This document shows, piece by piece, positions 10,231 through 19,293 of a stretch of 64,000 nt of DNA (position 1 is its first letter; every line of letters starts with the position of its first letter). The notes beneath the pieces are model-generated. The model was given only the letters and a program-made list of their open reading frames with translations, did no database searches and was not told the origin of the DNA. Both the position numbers and the translations under genes were made by a program. Location of the stretch: assembly GCA_041398745.1 (NCBI GenBank), contig JAWKUB010000005.1, positions 558,001 through 622,000 on the forward strand, given 5' to 3'. Origin of the DNA: JACKHO01 sp041398745. GTDB lineage: Bacteria; Planctomycetota; Planctomycetia; Planctomycetales; Planctomycetaceae.

Positions 10231-11442
10231 CTAGAGAGGAGACGTGGCCATTCCAAAGACTGCATCCGCAGTTCGAATGTTGTCAAGCTTCGTTCCCGCT
10301 CCACATAGGCGAGTCTTCACTTCTGAAGCCTGAATTCTTCCTGTGTCGTTCATTAGACGCTGCCCCCATAGCGCAGCCAGACCAGCAACGTGCGGCGCAG
10401 CCATGCTTGTCCCTGACATCAAAGTAGGTGAGCCGTCGAGGCCTGCTGAAACGATTGATACACCAGGGGCGGCAATAGTGGCTCCATGGTTAGAAAACCA
10501 AGCGATAGAATAGTCTTGTCCCTCTGCCGCAGTGCCGGTTTCTGAGTCGTTTCCTCGCCCAATTGCACTTACCGAAACGACTCCCTTTGCTGCCGCAGGA
10601 GGCGCTACCTGAATACTGTAGTCAGGACTGATGTGCCGACGACTTTCATTTCCGGCTGCGGCTACCAAGAGCGTACCTCCCCCAATCAGGTCACGAGCTA
10701 AGAGCCAGTCCGACAGCTGCCGAAACACCTCTACATTTTCAACGTACGCAGAGAGAGCCGTTGATGTTGCCAGATCCGCAGGGACGCCGTTGTCTGTCAG
10801 CTGCTTTGCATAACCCGGGAAGTCCATTCCGAGGGACATGGAAATTACATTCGCCCCTTGCTCGACCGCGGCCCACTGAATTGCTGCGGCGATGGTTTCT
10901 GAAGATCCTCCGCCTTTCCCGAGGACTTTCCCAATAATTGCCTTCGACACGCCGCTTGCGACGCCGATTCGAGAACCGCCTGCAGTACGACCAAAGATCG
11001 TCCCAGCGCAATGTGTTCCATGCCCATCAGTGTCTTGAGGAACGTCCCTTGTAAAGTTCTTAATAATCATCCGATCTGCGATGTGTTCGAATGCTTCGAG
11101 GCCTTCAAATTGCTCACAGATTCCTGTATCAAGTACAGCGACGGCAACGCCCTCTCCGCTTAAAACCGACTCATTGGCGCGGACTGCCAAAATTCCCCAC
11201 GAGCTCTCTCTGTCTGTTCCAGTTGGCGAAAATGAACTCAACCGCTCTGGGACACGTGGATACGACATTGGCATCGGTGGTGCCATCGCCAATAGGGAAT
11301 CGTCCCTGCGTGCATCTGCTATTTCAGCAGCGGTCAACTTGAAAGTTTCTATTCCGATTTCATGCTGCGCGACGTCGAACCTGCTCGCTCGCACTCGACT
11401 ACCAGACGACTGTGACTTAGCTCTCAGTAAAATGTACTGCAT
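10231..11442 (-). CDS. Subtilisin-like serine protease (S8), cytosolic
   Basis: Subtilase with an intact triad: Asp105 (VAVLDTG), His141 (DGHGTHCAGT) and Ser346 (SGTSMAAPHVAG), plus oxyanion Asn265 (AAAGNES). The first 90 residues look like a short propeptide/inhibitor region, but no secretion signal is visible, so it probably works inside the cell. It lies downstream of a small winged-helix gene (23 bp) and a small hypothetical, all on the minus strand, and converges on the STAND operon. S8 proteases occur in several predicted NTP-dependent conflict systems together with winged-helix and effector-associated proteins. The protease call is firm; the link to the neighbours is inferred from position. 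Confidence 0.93.
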   Translation of the reverse strand: MQYILLRAKSQSSGSRVRASRFDVAQHEIGIETFKLTAAEIADARRDDSLLAMAPPMPMSYPRVPERLSSFSPTGTDRESSWGILAVRANESVLSGEGVAVAVLDTGICEQFEGLEAFEHIADRMIIKNFTRDVPQDTDGHGTHCAGTIFGRTAGGSRIGVASGVSKAIIGKVLGKGGGSSETIAAAIQWAAVEQGANVISMSLGMDFPGYAKQLTDNGVPADLATSTALSAYVENVEVFRQLSDWLLARDLIGGGTLLVAAAGNESRRHISPDYSIQVAPPAAAKGVVSVSAIGRGNDSETGTAAEGQDYSIAWFSNHGATIAAPGVSIVSAGLDGSPTLMSGTSMAAPHVAGLAALWGQRLMNDTGRIQASEVKTRLCGAGTKLDNIRTADAVFGMATSPL

Positions 11443-11465
11443 ATGCTTTCGCTCACTTCAGAGAT

Positions 11466-11729
11466 TCAGACATCAACAGGCCACCACTTTCCGTCTGCAT
11501 TATCGACGAATGTCGCGATTTCTCCGCTTCTGAGACGGACCTTGTGCAGCTTATCCAAGCGTTTCACGATTGCAGCGGACGAGGGTCTCTTGTCTTCGGT
11601 CAGCGGAAGTAGCTGCCTGATCTCTGATGGGCTGAGCCCGTGGACTTCAGCGTCCATCAAGGTCTTCAAGATCAAGGCATCGAACTCATCGACATTAGCA
11701 GATCTGCGGCGATATTGGTAAAGAAGCAC
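11466..11729 (-). CDS. Small winged-helix-like protein
   Basis: 87 residues with the pattern of a compact winged helix: an N-terminal helix (DEFDALILKTLMDAE), a turn (HGLSPSEIRQLL), a recognition-type helix (SSAAIVKRLDKLHK) and a two-strand wing (VRLRSGEIATFVDN...KWWPV). It sits 23 bp before the subtilase gene and 27 bp after a small hypothetical, so it looks like the middle gene of a three-gene operon. It could bind DNA as a local repressor or be a protein-interaction adaptor, since similar domains occur beside proteases in conflict systems. No operator was identified. Confidence 0.7.
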   Translation of the reverse strand: MLLYQYRRRSANVDEFDALILKTLMDAEVHGLSPSEIRQLLPLTEDKRPSSAAIVKRLDKLHKVRLRSGEIATFVDNADGKWWPVDV

Positions 11730-11756
11730 TGCCAGCCCCCAAGGCTCGTGAGTGTT

Positions 11757-12170
11757 TCAAACTGGGGGAGTTGCGATTTCGCGATACTCGACGTAAGTCG
11801 TTGACTCCCTTGAAGCGACAGTACGATCGAGACATTGCCCATTCAATGCGGTTTCAAAAACTGACCGGCCCTGTGCCAGCCCCCCAATAGCGGCAGCCGG
11901 GAGCGTCAGGAAACTTGCGAATGCACCAACATTGATGATGGCCTCGAACACAAATTCAGGTACAGACCCCTTCGAAATTCGGAATCCACTACCAAGTAGG
12001 TTCTTTTCCGACGTCCGTTCGGTCGATGTGCTTTGTTGACTCCCTACAGGCGCTGAAGAGGGGTTCGATAGAAGCTCAGCGGCAACTGCGGAAAGTTCAA
12101 TTTGGACAGCTGGAGGAAGTTGCTGGCGTTCTAGGGAAGCTTGGACTTCAGCGGCTGTAATTTCCGACAT
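11757..12170 (-). CDS. Small hypothetical protein beside subtilase
   Basis: I start it at the internal Met (MSEITAAEVQ) at 12170, giving 137 residues; an upstream in-frame ATG at 12215 would add a Cys-rich stretch that looks non-coding. The N-terminus is helical (ITAAEVQASLERQQLPPAVQIELSAVAAELL), followed by a Ser/Thr/Gln-rich linker. A hydrophobic segment (FEAIINVGAFASFLTLPAAAIGGLA) near residues 80-105 may be a single membrane helix. It heads the minus-strand group with the winged-helix and subtilase genes. I do not recognise the family. Confidence 0.5.
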   Translation of the reverse strand: MSEITAAEVQASLERQQLPPAVQIELSAVAAELLSNPSSAPVGSQQSTSTERTSEKNLLGSGFRISKGSVPEFVFEAIINVGAFASFLTLPAAAIGGLAQGRSVFETALNGQCLDRTVASRESTTYVEYREIATPPV

Positions 12171-12523
12171 TTCGCACGTTCTCCCACACGTTCCGTTTGC
12201 TCTGCAAGTCACCAAAGTAGGCAGCTTTCGTCTCCGAAGTCAACGGATGCCCTATCGTACACTATCTCGTTCGTGATGTCCTGTGGCCAGTTCGTCGAAT
12301 GTTACTCAAACTCTCAGTCTAACAGACCTGAGAAGAGTTAGTTTTCGGCGATCTGGGAGCACCATTGGCAGGTAAGTGCGCAATGAAGTTCCCCACTACC
12401 TGTTGAATGGAAACTGCAACAAGTCCGCAATTCCGCTGCGACCCTTCAAGAACCAATCAAGAATGTCGAAGTGACTGGCACATCTGCTTGCGCCGCGCAG
12501 AGAGAAGCGCTATCTTACCTCTT

Positions 12524-12880
12524 ATGGAGCGTCATCAACTGAGATCTATCCCCAGCCATCAATTCGAGCACATTCAATCGTTATCGAATCATGTCCTCAA
12601 CTCATCCAACGAGGATGAGATTCTCGAGGAAATCGTCTCGCTTTATCGAGGCCTGACACGATCAAGATTGATTAGTGCGGTGCTCGTGCACAGAGTTTTT
12701 GACCTGTTTCATCGAACTTGCTTGCAGGCAGGATGTTCCGACTCTGAAGCTGAGAAGCTCTGGAATCGCGTCTTGCTTGGCCTGACCTGCGACCTCAGTC
12801 GCGAGAATCTATATCTGTTCCTGTTTGAATCTCCAATTGAGTTGTCGAGAGTTCCTAGAAGCCCAAGTGTCTTTCTGTGA
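12524..12880 (+). CDS. Possible small helical hypothetical protein
   Basis: 118 residues from MERHQLRSIP; the frame is open upstream to 12407. It is rich in amphipathic helices (EHIQSLSNHVLNSSNEDEILEEIVSLYRGL; SAVLVHRVFDLFHRTC), which is coding-like. No clear ribosome binding site is seen at either candidate start and no family is recognised. The length and all-helical character would fit an effector-associated adaptor of the kind found near STAND and protease genes, but this is speculation. It may also be a decaying gene, since the following 480 bases hold nothing recognisable. Confidence 0.35.
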   Translation: MERHQLRSIPSHQFEHIQSLSNHVLNSSNEDEILEEIVSLYRGLTRSRLISAVLVHRVFDLFHRTCLQAGCSDSEAEKLWNRVLLGLTCDLSRENLYLFLFESPIELSRVPRSPSVFL

Positions 12881-13363
12881 ACTCTTGCACGACAGCTACC
12901 CCAAAGTCATGACTTCTCGGCGTCACCGATGATCTTGAAATAAGGGCAAAAGGAGATCGCCCCCATGCCACATTTCGCAAGGCGCCTTCTTGTCTGACTG
13001 GCGTCAATTCAAGAATGCAGCTGGGTTGCTTGGATTGCAACTTGAACACGGAGCCGCCTTTTGGGGTTGTCGAGGGATGCGAGAAATCGCCCTGACACGT
13101 GGACCAGTATTTCCAGGTGGGACCGCTGGGGCGGTAGCCATTTTATCTCGAACGGCAGAATCGGCTGCGGGCCCGCGGCGAGCTGTTACCCAATACTGGA
13201 GATGACTTACGTCAAGAGTCGCCTTGCGCCGCATCACAGAAGGCTGAACAGCGATGCCGCTCATTTAGCGACCACTTGTTGAAAACTCAGTGATTCAATA
13301 GCATCCGGATCAGTAATGTTTTGTGATTTGTTGAAGAGAAGCGACTGGGAAGGGCAAACGGGA
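12881..13363. other. Non-coding or decayed stretch
   Basis: About 480 bases with several short overlapping open frames on both strands, none of which resembles a real protein or has a ribosome binding site. The promoter of the Trypco1-trypsin group is probably near its right end. Confidence 0.4.
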
Positions 13364-13708
13364 ATGAGCGTGGTTAAGAAAGTATCGCTTTCAAATGGCG
13401 AACATGTGTTGGTTGAAATGGTAGAAGCCCAACTACCTGATGTGACTGAAGGAAGCAAAGCGGCAGTAGAGTACACGGACGGCAGGCTGGTCGACGTTCT
13501 GAATGCATTCGAATTATTAAAGCCAACCCTGGGAACCGTTTTGAGGTCGGTCCACGATTCAATATCCGAGTCAGGGCCATCTGAATGGGGAGTCGAGTTT
13601 TCGATTGGATTCAAAGGGACGGTCTCCCCGTTGCCGGTTATCGTGACCGGTGAGTCTAGTGCCTCGTTGAAAGTGCACGCCAAGTGGAAGGCAAGCACTA
13701 ACGGCTGA
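13364..13708 (+). CDS. Trypsin-co-occurring domain (Trypco1, CU044_2847-like) protein
   Basis: 114 residues from MSVVKKVSLSNGEHVLVEM; the purine-rich stretches GGGAAGGG and CGGGA upstream favour this start over 13316. The C-terminal pattern (LRSVHDSISESGPSEWGVEFSIGFKGTVSPLPVIVTGESSASLKVHAKW) matches small beta-rich proteins of the CU044_2847/Trypco1 family, which sit next to trypsin-like proteases in predicted NTP-dependent conflict systems. The next gene, 68 bp downstream, is a trypsin-like protease, as expected. It is probably a partner, inhibitor or recruitment factor of that protease. Family assignment is from recall of the motif. Confidence 0.72.
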   Translation: MSVVKKVSLSNGEHVLVEMVEAQLPDVTEGSKAAVEYTDGRLVDVLNAFELLKPTLGTVLRSVHDSISESGPSEWGVEFSIGFKGTVSPLPVIVTGESSASLKVHAKWKASTNG

Positions 13709-13776
13709 ACGATATGACCGACCATTTTGGCCGGTTTGTGTGAAGTCCTGTACCTTTCGACGATTCGCTTTCAACC

Positions 13777-15135
13777 ATGTCTCAGCAAGCTCAAGATGCA
13801 CTAGGCCCAATCTATTCCCTAGTTAATGATCAAAACAAGGTCATCGCGACGGCGTTCCGCTTGGGCAACTCCCGTTTCCTTGCTACGGTCGGCCATGTCT
13901 TTGGAGCGGCCCATGTCTTCGCAGAGGCAGGAGGGCAATCTCAAAGCTGTAGGAGCGGACAACTCAAACTTCGCAAGGATGGAGAGAGGATTGATTTTGC
14001 CTTGCGGCAGAAGATGTTTGATCCTGATTGTGGAGTCGATTTTGCATTTATTGAAGTGGCTAGTGACCATGAATTGCCAACCCTCCGTGCGCCGCTGGGC
14101 GTTAGCCTGAGTGAGGATGTGTTCACCATCAAGAGCATGAGGGCCACTGTCTGCGGCAACGATGCTGCCCTGGGGGCTAGATCAATCGAAGTAAGAGTAG
14201 AAGGCCCAACGTTCCCCAGGGTCGACGAAGAGAAAAACGCGGTTATCGGGTTGAGTTGTCAGGTAGGGCTTAGTAATGGCTGCAGTGGCGCACCAATTGT
14301 GAATGACCAAGGTCAGGTCGTCGGCATTTTTTCCTATCGATTCACCCCAAGCAGTAGTGATTCGAGGGCAGGATATTTTGCCATGCCTTTGTTCCGATGC
14401 TTCCATCTGCATCCCACCTTGCTTCGATGCACTGAGCTACTTGATAGCTCCTGCTCTGCCAACTCGATGCCTTTTAACTCGGACAAGTGCCAACATCTCG
14501 GGAAGGGCTTCGCTAGGAACTGGACGGACGAGCAAGTGATGCAATGCAACAGCATGAACCTTACTTGTAGATCTCACAAACCTGCTGTTGCATTAGTGGC
14601 CGCTATTACTAAAGCCTCGGCAGGCCGCCAAGTCTCGGCCCCGTTGCTCGATCAACTATTGAACATGTATAAGTTGATTCATACCTGTGGTGAAGATGTT
14701 TCACGAAAGAAGTACGGAGCTCGATGCCGATATCACATTGACCAAATTCATCGGCTGGCAAAGCGTGTTTGTAGATCGACGTTGGCAGTCGATGCTGAAG
14801 CCGGGTTGGCAAACGGGCTCATGCGAGCCCTCCGGCTCCCAAAGAGTCTGAAGCCAGAGACGACGAAACTGGCTGAAACAATCGAGCGGATTGCTGAGTT
14901 TGAGCTCGCGCCTCGAAACGGACGTCGTGATTCTATGCCCGAAGACTTAGGCTGGTGGTTAGGCGACTTTTCGGATTCATTTGGCCATATCGTCGGCTGC
15001 CTGTCACAGGAATACCGACCTAGTGCCCCCGAGACTCGATACTTACTCGAGGCCAGCGAGGCACATGGAGTCAATCACGATGAATTCTCCGGTTTGGTCT
15101 ACCAGCTTGCTAGCATCATTTCCCCAGCAGAATAG
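13777..15135 (+). CDS. Trypsin-like serine protease with helical C-terminal domain
   Basis: Residues 1-200 form a chymotrypsin-fold protease. His40 (ATVGHVFG), Asp88 (GVDFAFIEV) and Ser170 (SNGCSGAPIV) form the triad, and VVGIFSYRF follows the active serine as usual. Residues about 250-452 are helical and Cys/His-containing with no family I recognise; they could be an adaptor or effector-associated region. No signal peptide is seen, so it is predicted to be cytosolic. It is preceded by a Trypco1-like gene and followed with almost no gap by a small hypothetical, which makes a clear module. Probable role: a proteolytic effector or signalling protease in a conflict system (inference). Confidence 0.85.
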   Translation: MSQQAQDALGPIYSLVNDQNKVIATAFRLGNSRFLATVGHVFGAAHVFAEAGGQSQSCRSGQLKLRKDGERIDFALRQKMFDPDCGVDFAFIEVASDHELPTLRAPLGVSLSEDVFTIKSMRATVCGNDAALGARSIEVRVEGPTFPRVDEEKNAVIGLSCQVGLSNGCSGAPIVNDQGQVVGIFSYRFTPSSSDSRAGYFAMPLFRCFHLHPTLLRCTELLDSSCSANSMPFNSDKCQHLGKGFARNWTDEQVMQCNSMNLTCRSHKPAVALVAAITKASAGRQVSAPLLDQLLNMYKLIHTCGEDVSRKKYGARCRYHIDQIHRLAKRVCRSTLAVDAEAGLANGLMRALRLPKSLKPETTKLAETIERIAEFELAPRNGRRDSMPEDLGWWLGDFSDSFGHIVGCLSQEYRPSAPETRYLLEASEAHGVNHDEFSGLVYQLASIISPAE

Positions 15136-15150
15136 ATGAAGTGCGTTACG

Positions 15151-15603
15151 ATGGACAATGACTATTGGAACGACGCAGTTGTTGAAGCCAAGAGAAATGG
15201 ATGGGTAGCTCCAGACTCTGACGATTTCTTTGAAGTGCTAAATGAGACAGCCGAACAAAGTAAGGTTGGGCCGGTCTTGCATGCGCCCTTGTTGGCAATG
15301 ATTTCCGCAATGGCAGTGCTACTCGCTTCAGACGACAAGCCGTACTTCTGGCTCGTTCCAATCTTTGACTCGATTGCCGACGATCCAGAGTTGACCGGAA
15401 CGGAATTCAAGCAATCCGCACGGTTAGGTTCGCTCTTAAATCAGGAGCAGTTCAGCCAAGTAATTGCGTACGCCGAGCGCTTCTCAGCGATTGCGATAGT
15501 GGCGTCTCTCCTGCCGATCCAAGACGGTAGGCGGGCCCGTTATGGGGCACCATTTCGATATAGCAAAGGGTACTTCGGGGATCTCGATTGCGGTCTCGAC
15601 TGA
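15151..15603 (+). CDS. Small hypothetical protein in the trypsin operon
   Basis: 150 residues from MDNDYWNDAVVEAK at 15151; an ATG at 15136, directly after the protease stop, would add five residues. The N-terminus is helical (AVVEAKRNGWVAP, FFEVLNETAEQSK). A hydrophobic middle (LHAPLLAMISAMAVLLAS) could be a buried helix or one membrane segment. Because it starts within 16 bp of the protease stop it is almost certainly co-transcribed and probably coupled. I do not recognise the family. Confidence 0.6.
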   Translation: MDNDYWNDAVVEAKRNGWVAPDSDDFFEVLNETAEQSKVGPVLHAPLLAMISAMAVLLASDDKPYFWLVPIFDSIADDPELTGTEFKQSARLGSLLNQEQFSQVIAYAERFSAIAIVASLLPIQDGRRARYGAPFRYSKGYFGDLDCGLD

Positions 15604-15815
15604 GATCATGTGCAATTCGGATGGTTTGTAGCGAGGCGATTGTACAATTGGCAGGGTTCCCACCGTCTCTGTCGCGTGTATCATCTTTGAGTAGCGATAC
15701 TGGCACATCCACTTACGAGATGTGAATTTCACCAATTTTGCGTTTGCCAAACTTCAGTGCTACCTGCCAATTGCGGGTATGCATCTCCCATAGCTCATCG
15801 TGGAAAGTTTCACAG

Positions 15816-18800
15816 ATGCCCCTCTCCTACGACGACTTTGTAGTCCTCTTCTCCTTTCTCGGGGAATCAGAAACAATTCGAATAGGCAAGAATCCTCAAT
15901 CGAATACACCTGATCGCGGAGCCAGTTACTCGCGGTTATTTTATGATACTAACCAGCACTTTACCTCTGCGGTTTGCTCACACTTGGAGCGATTACGGTC
16001 GCGGTCGAGCGAACCGGACTGCGATGCACCATACCTGTACAACCCAGCATGTTTTGCGACGTTTGGGCATGTCGATAGCCTAGCAATCGTTTTATTGGAT
16101 GATTTTGATACTGCGTTCTCTCTCACAGCTGACATTGACTCCCGCGTCGAGCAAGCAGCTATTGCGTTCTCGCCTAAGCTTGGATCGCTTGATCTAAGTG
16201 CGGCGGAACTTGTTCGCTTCCAATCGCTTAAGCACCTCCTTGTTGGTGCTCGCCCAAATCGCCAAACCGACAACCAGGGAAAGCCATATTACAATGCAAC
16301 AACCCATTCATTTCAACAGCGATTGCCATTAATGATGGTAGCAAAATTCTCTGTCAGTGGGCTCGGAAAAATGGTTTCGGCACTTGAGATGGAGACTGCG
16401 TTGTATCAGGCGGGAGTTCGACGCATTAACAGGGTGTTCGACCAAGCAGCCAAAGATTCAGTATCGCTCAAGACTGCTCCCAACCTAGTGAGTCCGATTG
16501 ATCTCGACTCAGTGCGAATCTCTCTGCTCGACACGCAGGGGAGTGCAGAATTCACGATGGCAATCTTCTGTACCAATTATTCTGTTGGAGGACTTGCAGT
16601 ATCTGCACTACGGTCCTTGACACTTCGAGACCTTTTTCGCGAGTCACCTGATCTTGCTCGGAAGTTTCGTGAATCCAAAGTCCGATCATCGCTTCAGGAA
16701 TTACTCAAACGAAACAATGAGTCGGCTCAATTTGACGATTTCTTCGACAATCATGTTTTTTCGCGAAGCTATACAACGGCCGGTGTTGTCGCCGAGTGTC
16801 TTCGCGAGGACGCCAGTCTGTCGCAGATATCTGGTTTTGTCTCCGTAACTCCAAACTTCCAAGTGGCACCTGGGCATACGGGTGAAGCTGAACGGAGCGT
16901 TTGGCAGGCTCTGTCCGCCACAAATAAGAATCGACCTTTTCGTGTTCGCGACATTGGAGAACGGAGTCGGTTTCACGTACTATCGCTCGGCCGGTACGAT
17001 ATGGTTTTGCACCCCAGCTTAAGCACCAAACATGTCATTGGCGAGTTCCCAGCTCATACGACCCAAGAGTTTCTTCGCCATTTGGCGACCTTCTATCAAC
17101 ACCTAGGCGTGGTCGCCCCCGACTGGATGTCCTTGGTGGGCCCTACCAACTGGGAACCCAATGATGTTCACGAAACGATAGTGGCGGAGACATCATGCTC
17201 AATCGAGATTCCGGTTCCGATGGTCAAGTTAATCCATCCAGATGGTTCGTCAGGGGCGATGCTGCCGAGAAGGCGGCGAAAATCCCACACTCCGTTCCTT
17301 CCAGCACTTGCACGATTGCAATTCGAGATCTTCCACCACACGGTCCCCAATCGAATGGCAGTTTTCGATATTGACGGCCTAGAATTCCACATGAAACGCC
17401 TTGGCATTCCACGAGGGCTGCGCCGGTCCATTCGATACGTGTTTCAAAACTTTCGCTTCGCATTGGCGGACCCTGTATTATTCTACAAAGTTCTTGACCT
17501 GTATGATTCGCTAGCAACACTATACCGAGCCCTTTGTACCCCATCCTGTAATGAGAGTAATTCGGCGCTTATTCCAGAAGAGACCCTCGCCGACATTGCA
17601 CATTTCATGCGGGCTCTGCAGCAGGCTATGTCTTACCGAGTGTCGAGCCGATCACCATTCGTTGAGGAGAGAGATTTTGCGATTGAGTTTCGTGGGCTAT
17701 TGTCCCAGATTGTAGCAGCAGTCGACGCACCGCTTAAGTGTGGTGTCGGGATGACCAAAGACTGTATCGAGCATCGGTACGGTGTTCGCCCCCCTAAAGA
17801 CACCGTCGGTCGCATCAGTAACCTGACTCTTGGGCGTCAGGTCGAGATCCGGCAGGTACGTTTTGAGGAGAACCTGAGCGAATTGCCTGGCAATTCCGTT
17901 ACCTTAGCAAGCGTTGATGTCGGCGTGGATGTGCTCTGCGCCCCAGAGCAGCTTGTATGTCTTTTGCACGAGTCCTTTCACAGTGCCGTGGCAATGCAGA
18001 ATTTTTTGCCCGACGACAGGGATCACAGCCGCGATGACTGTTCATTCCACGCGTTGAGGGACCGGCTAGAAGAACTCTTCGTATTGCGGCTGGAATTCTT
18101 GTTCGTTTTCAACGGCGATTCGCGACTGAATGCCCTACACCATCTTGTCGCCTACGGGACACATCCAATCAGTCGTCCATTGAGCGATCGCGTAAGTGTC
18201 CAAAGATTCCTGGAATGGACTTTGCGAGTCTACGTCTCGACTGCCCAGCCTTCCAATCTCGCAGTCAGTTCGTTGGTTGAGGGCTATTTGCAGTTCGTCA
18301 AGGATTACCGCCAAATTCTTCCACTTGACGATTTTCTAGGGGATTTCTCAAGAGAATTCGACACACTTTGCGTCGGCTACGCGGAAAGATTTACTCGCTC
18401 GGTGATGCCGTGCTTAGCGAAGACGCTGAAGAGTGCCGATGCAGTTTATGAAACGTGGTGGGAGTACGTAAGAGAAAAATCAAGCGCAAAGGGCTCGATG
18501 GATCGCGAGGCTATCATTGCATTGATTGAAGCGACGGTAGACGATTGCATGAGCAACGGAATACCGGACGTTGAAGCCGCCGTTCCGTATGAGGCGAAGC
18601 AGTGGGACAAGATTTCGTCCTTCTACTACATCTGTGTCGTCTTTCGGCGATATTTTCATTTTCTTTTTGAGGGCGTTGATGGCAGCGTTCAACTCTTCGT
18701 CAGGCCGAATAACGGTACAGTTCGAAGGCCGGCGCATCCGAGTTTTCGATTTGAACACGGTAGCGCCGTGTCACTGTGTTCTGACTTTGAGCAGCGCCGC

Positions 18801-18929
18801 AACAGAGTGCAGCGTCATGTGCAGCTCTACAAGTACCTTTGGGGAGTTGCATGCCGACTCAATGGCGAACGGTTCGTGGACTTGGTCGACGCAGTTTCCA
18901 GCGCAGGTCGAAATGACAGTTTGACTTGA
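15816..18929 (+). CDS. Large unknown protein with HExxH motif (possible metallopeptidase)
   Basis: 1037 residues if started at MPLSYDDFVVLF (15816, GGAAAG upstream); the frame is open from 15738. No family is recognised. Near residue 718 is VCLLHESFHSAVAMQ, a consensus zinc-binding HExxH (His codons at 17967-17969 and 17979-17981). An acidic helix about 30 residues later (RDRLEELFVLRLEF) could supply the third, glutamate ligand, as in gluzincin peptidases. No signal peptide or clear membrane helix is seen. It follows the trypsin module after 212 bases and closes the island. The motif may be chance; strict conservation in homologues would be needed to call it an enzyme. Confidence 0.6.
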   Translation: MPLSYDDFVVLFSFLGESETIRIGKNPQSNTPDRGASYSRLFYDTNQHFTSAVCSHLERLRSRSSEPDCDAPYLYNPACFATFGHVDSLAIVLLDDFDTAFSLTADIDSRVEQAAIAFSPKLGSLDLSAAELVRFQSLKHLLVGARPNRQTDNQGKPYYNATTHSFQQRLPLMMVAKFSVSGLGKMVSALEMETALYQAGVRRINRVFDQAAKDSVSLKTAPNLVSPIDLDSVRISLLDTQGSAEFTMAIFCTNYSVGGLAVSALRSLTLRDLFRESPDLARKFRESKVRSSLQELLKRNNESAQFDDFFDNHVFSRSYTTAGVVAECLREDASLSQISGFVSVTPNFQVAPGHTGEAERSVWQALSATNKNRPFRVRDIGERSRFHVLSLGRYDMVLHPSLSTKHVIGEFPAHTTQEFLRHLATFYQHLGVVAPDWMSLVGPTNWEPNDVHETIVAETSCSIEIPVPMVKLIHPDGSSGAMLPRRRRKSHTPFLPALARLQFEIFHHTVPNRMAVFDIDGLEFHMKRLGIPRGLRRSIRYVFQNFRFALADPVLFYKVLDLYDSLATLYRALCTPSCNESNSALIPEETLADIAHFMRALQQAMSYRVSSRSPFVEERDFAIEFRGLLSQIVAAVDAPLKCGVGMTKDCIEHRYGVRPPKDTVGRISNLTLGRQVEIRQVRFEENLSELPGNSVTLASVDVGVDVLCAPEQLVCLLHESFHSAVAMQNFLPDDRDHSRDDCSFHALRDRLEELFVLRLEFLFVFNGDSRLNALHHLVAYGTHPISRPLSDRVSVQRFLEWTLRVYVSTAQPSNLAVSSLVEGYLQFVKDYRQILPLDDFLGDFSREFDTLCVGYAERFTRSVMPCLAKTLKSADAVYETWWEYVREKSSAKGSMDREAIIALIEATVDDCMSNGIPDVEAAVPYEAKQWDKISSFYYICVVFRRYFHFLFEGVDGSVQLFVRPNNGTVRRPAHPSFRFEHGSAVSLCSDFEQRRNRVQRHVQLYKYLWGVACRLNGERFVDLVDAVSSAGRNDSLT

Positions 18930-19019
18930 ATATTGGACTCATCAGCGAGACCTTGAGCACGTTTCTACAGTTGACACAAGGCTTTAATATTGGCGCAATC
19001 AGTCGCCATCCAGAGTTTC

Positions 19020-19120
19020 CTTTGAGAAATCTGGTCAATGTGTCATAGAGGTTTCAACTGCCGGTGGTTATGGTCTGCCTTTGAAAAACTGGTCCATGTG
19101 TTATGAAGGCTTCAACTGCC
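19020..19120 (+). repeat. Imperfect tandem copies of an IS left end
   Basis: Two adjacent similar blocks run from about 19020 and from about 19079. Both go CTTTGA(G/A)AAA.CTGGTC.ATGTGT.AT(A/G).AGG.TTCAACTGCC. The second lies directly upstream of the transposase relic at 19147, so the block is probably the terminal inverted-repeat region of that IS, duplicated by a second insertion or slippage. The 90 bases before it (18930-19019) hold nothing recognisable. Confidence 0.5.
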
Positions 19121-19146
19121 CGTGATGGGCTGAGGAGACCTTTGAG

Positions 19147-19293
19147 ATGACGAAGAAACGACGGAAGCGACACACGCCGGAGCAGACAGCCAAGATTTTG
19201 CGGAGGGCCGATGCAATGCTGAATGAGGCAACGGTGTTACAGTAACTGGAGATCAGTGAAGCCACACCGTGGCGCATGGACCTGACGTCAATC
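19147..19293 (+). pseudogene. Relic of IS3-family transposase OrfA
   Basis: Translation gives MTKKRRKRHTPEQTAKILRR, ADAMLNEATVLQ, then an in-frame TAA, then LEISEATPWRMDL. This is the familiar N-terminus of IS3-family OrfA proteins (helix-turn-helix, 'LEISEATLHRW') with an internal stop, a small deletion and loss of everything downstream. No OrfB or right end is visible. It marks past transposition at the right edge of the defence island. Confidence 0.8.

Noticed and set aside
12990..13264. Small ORFs on both strands
   Set aside because: Mutually overlapping, no ribosome binding sites, no family-like pattern.
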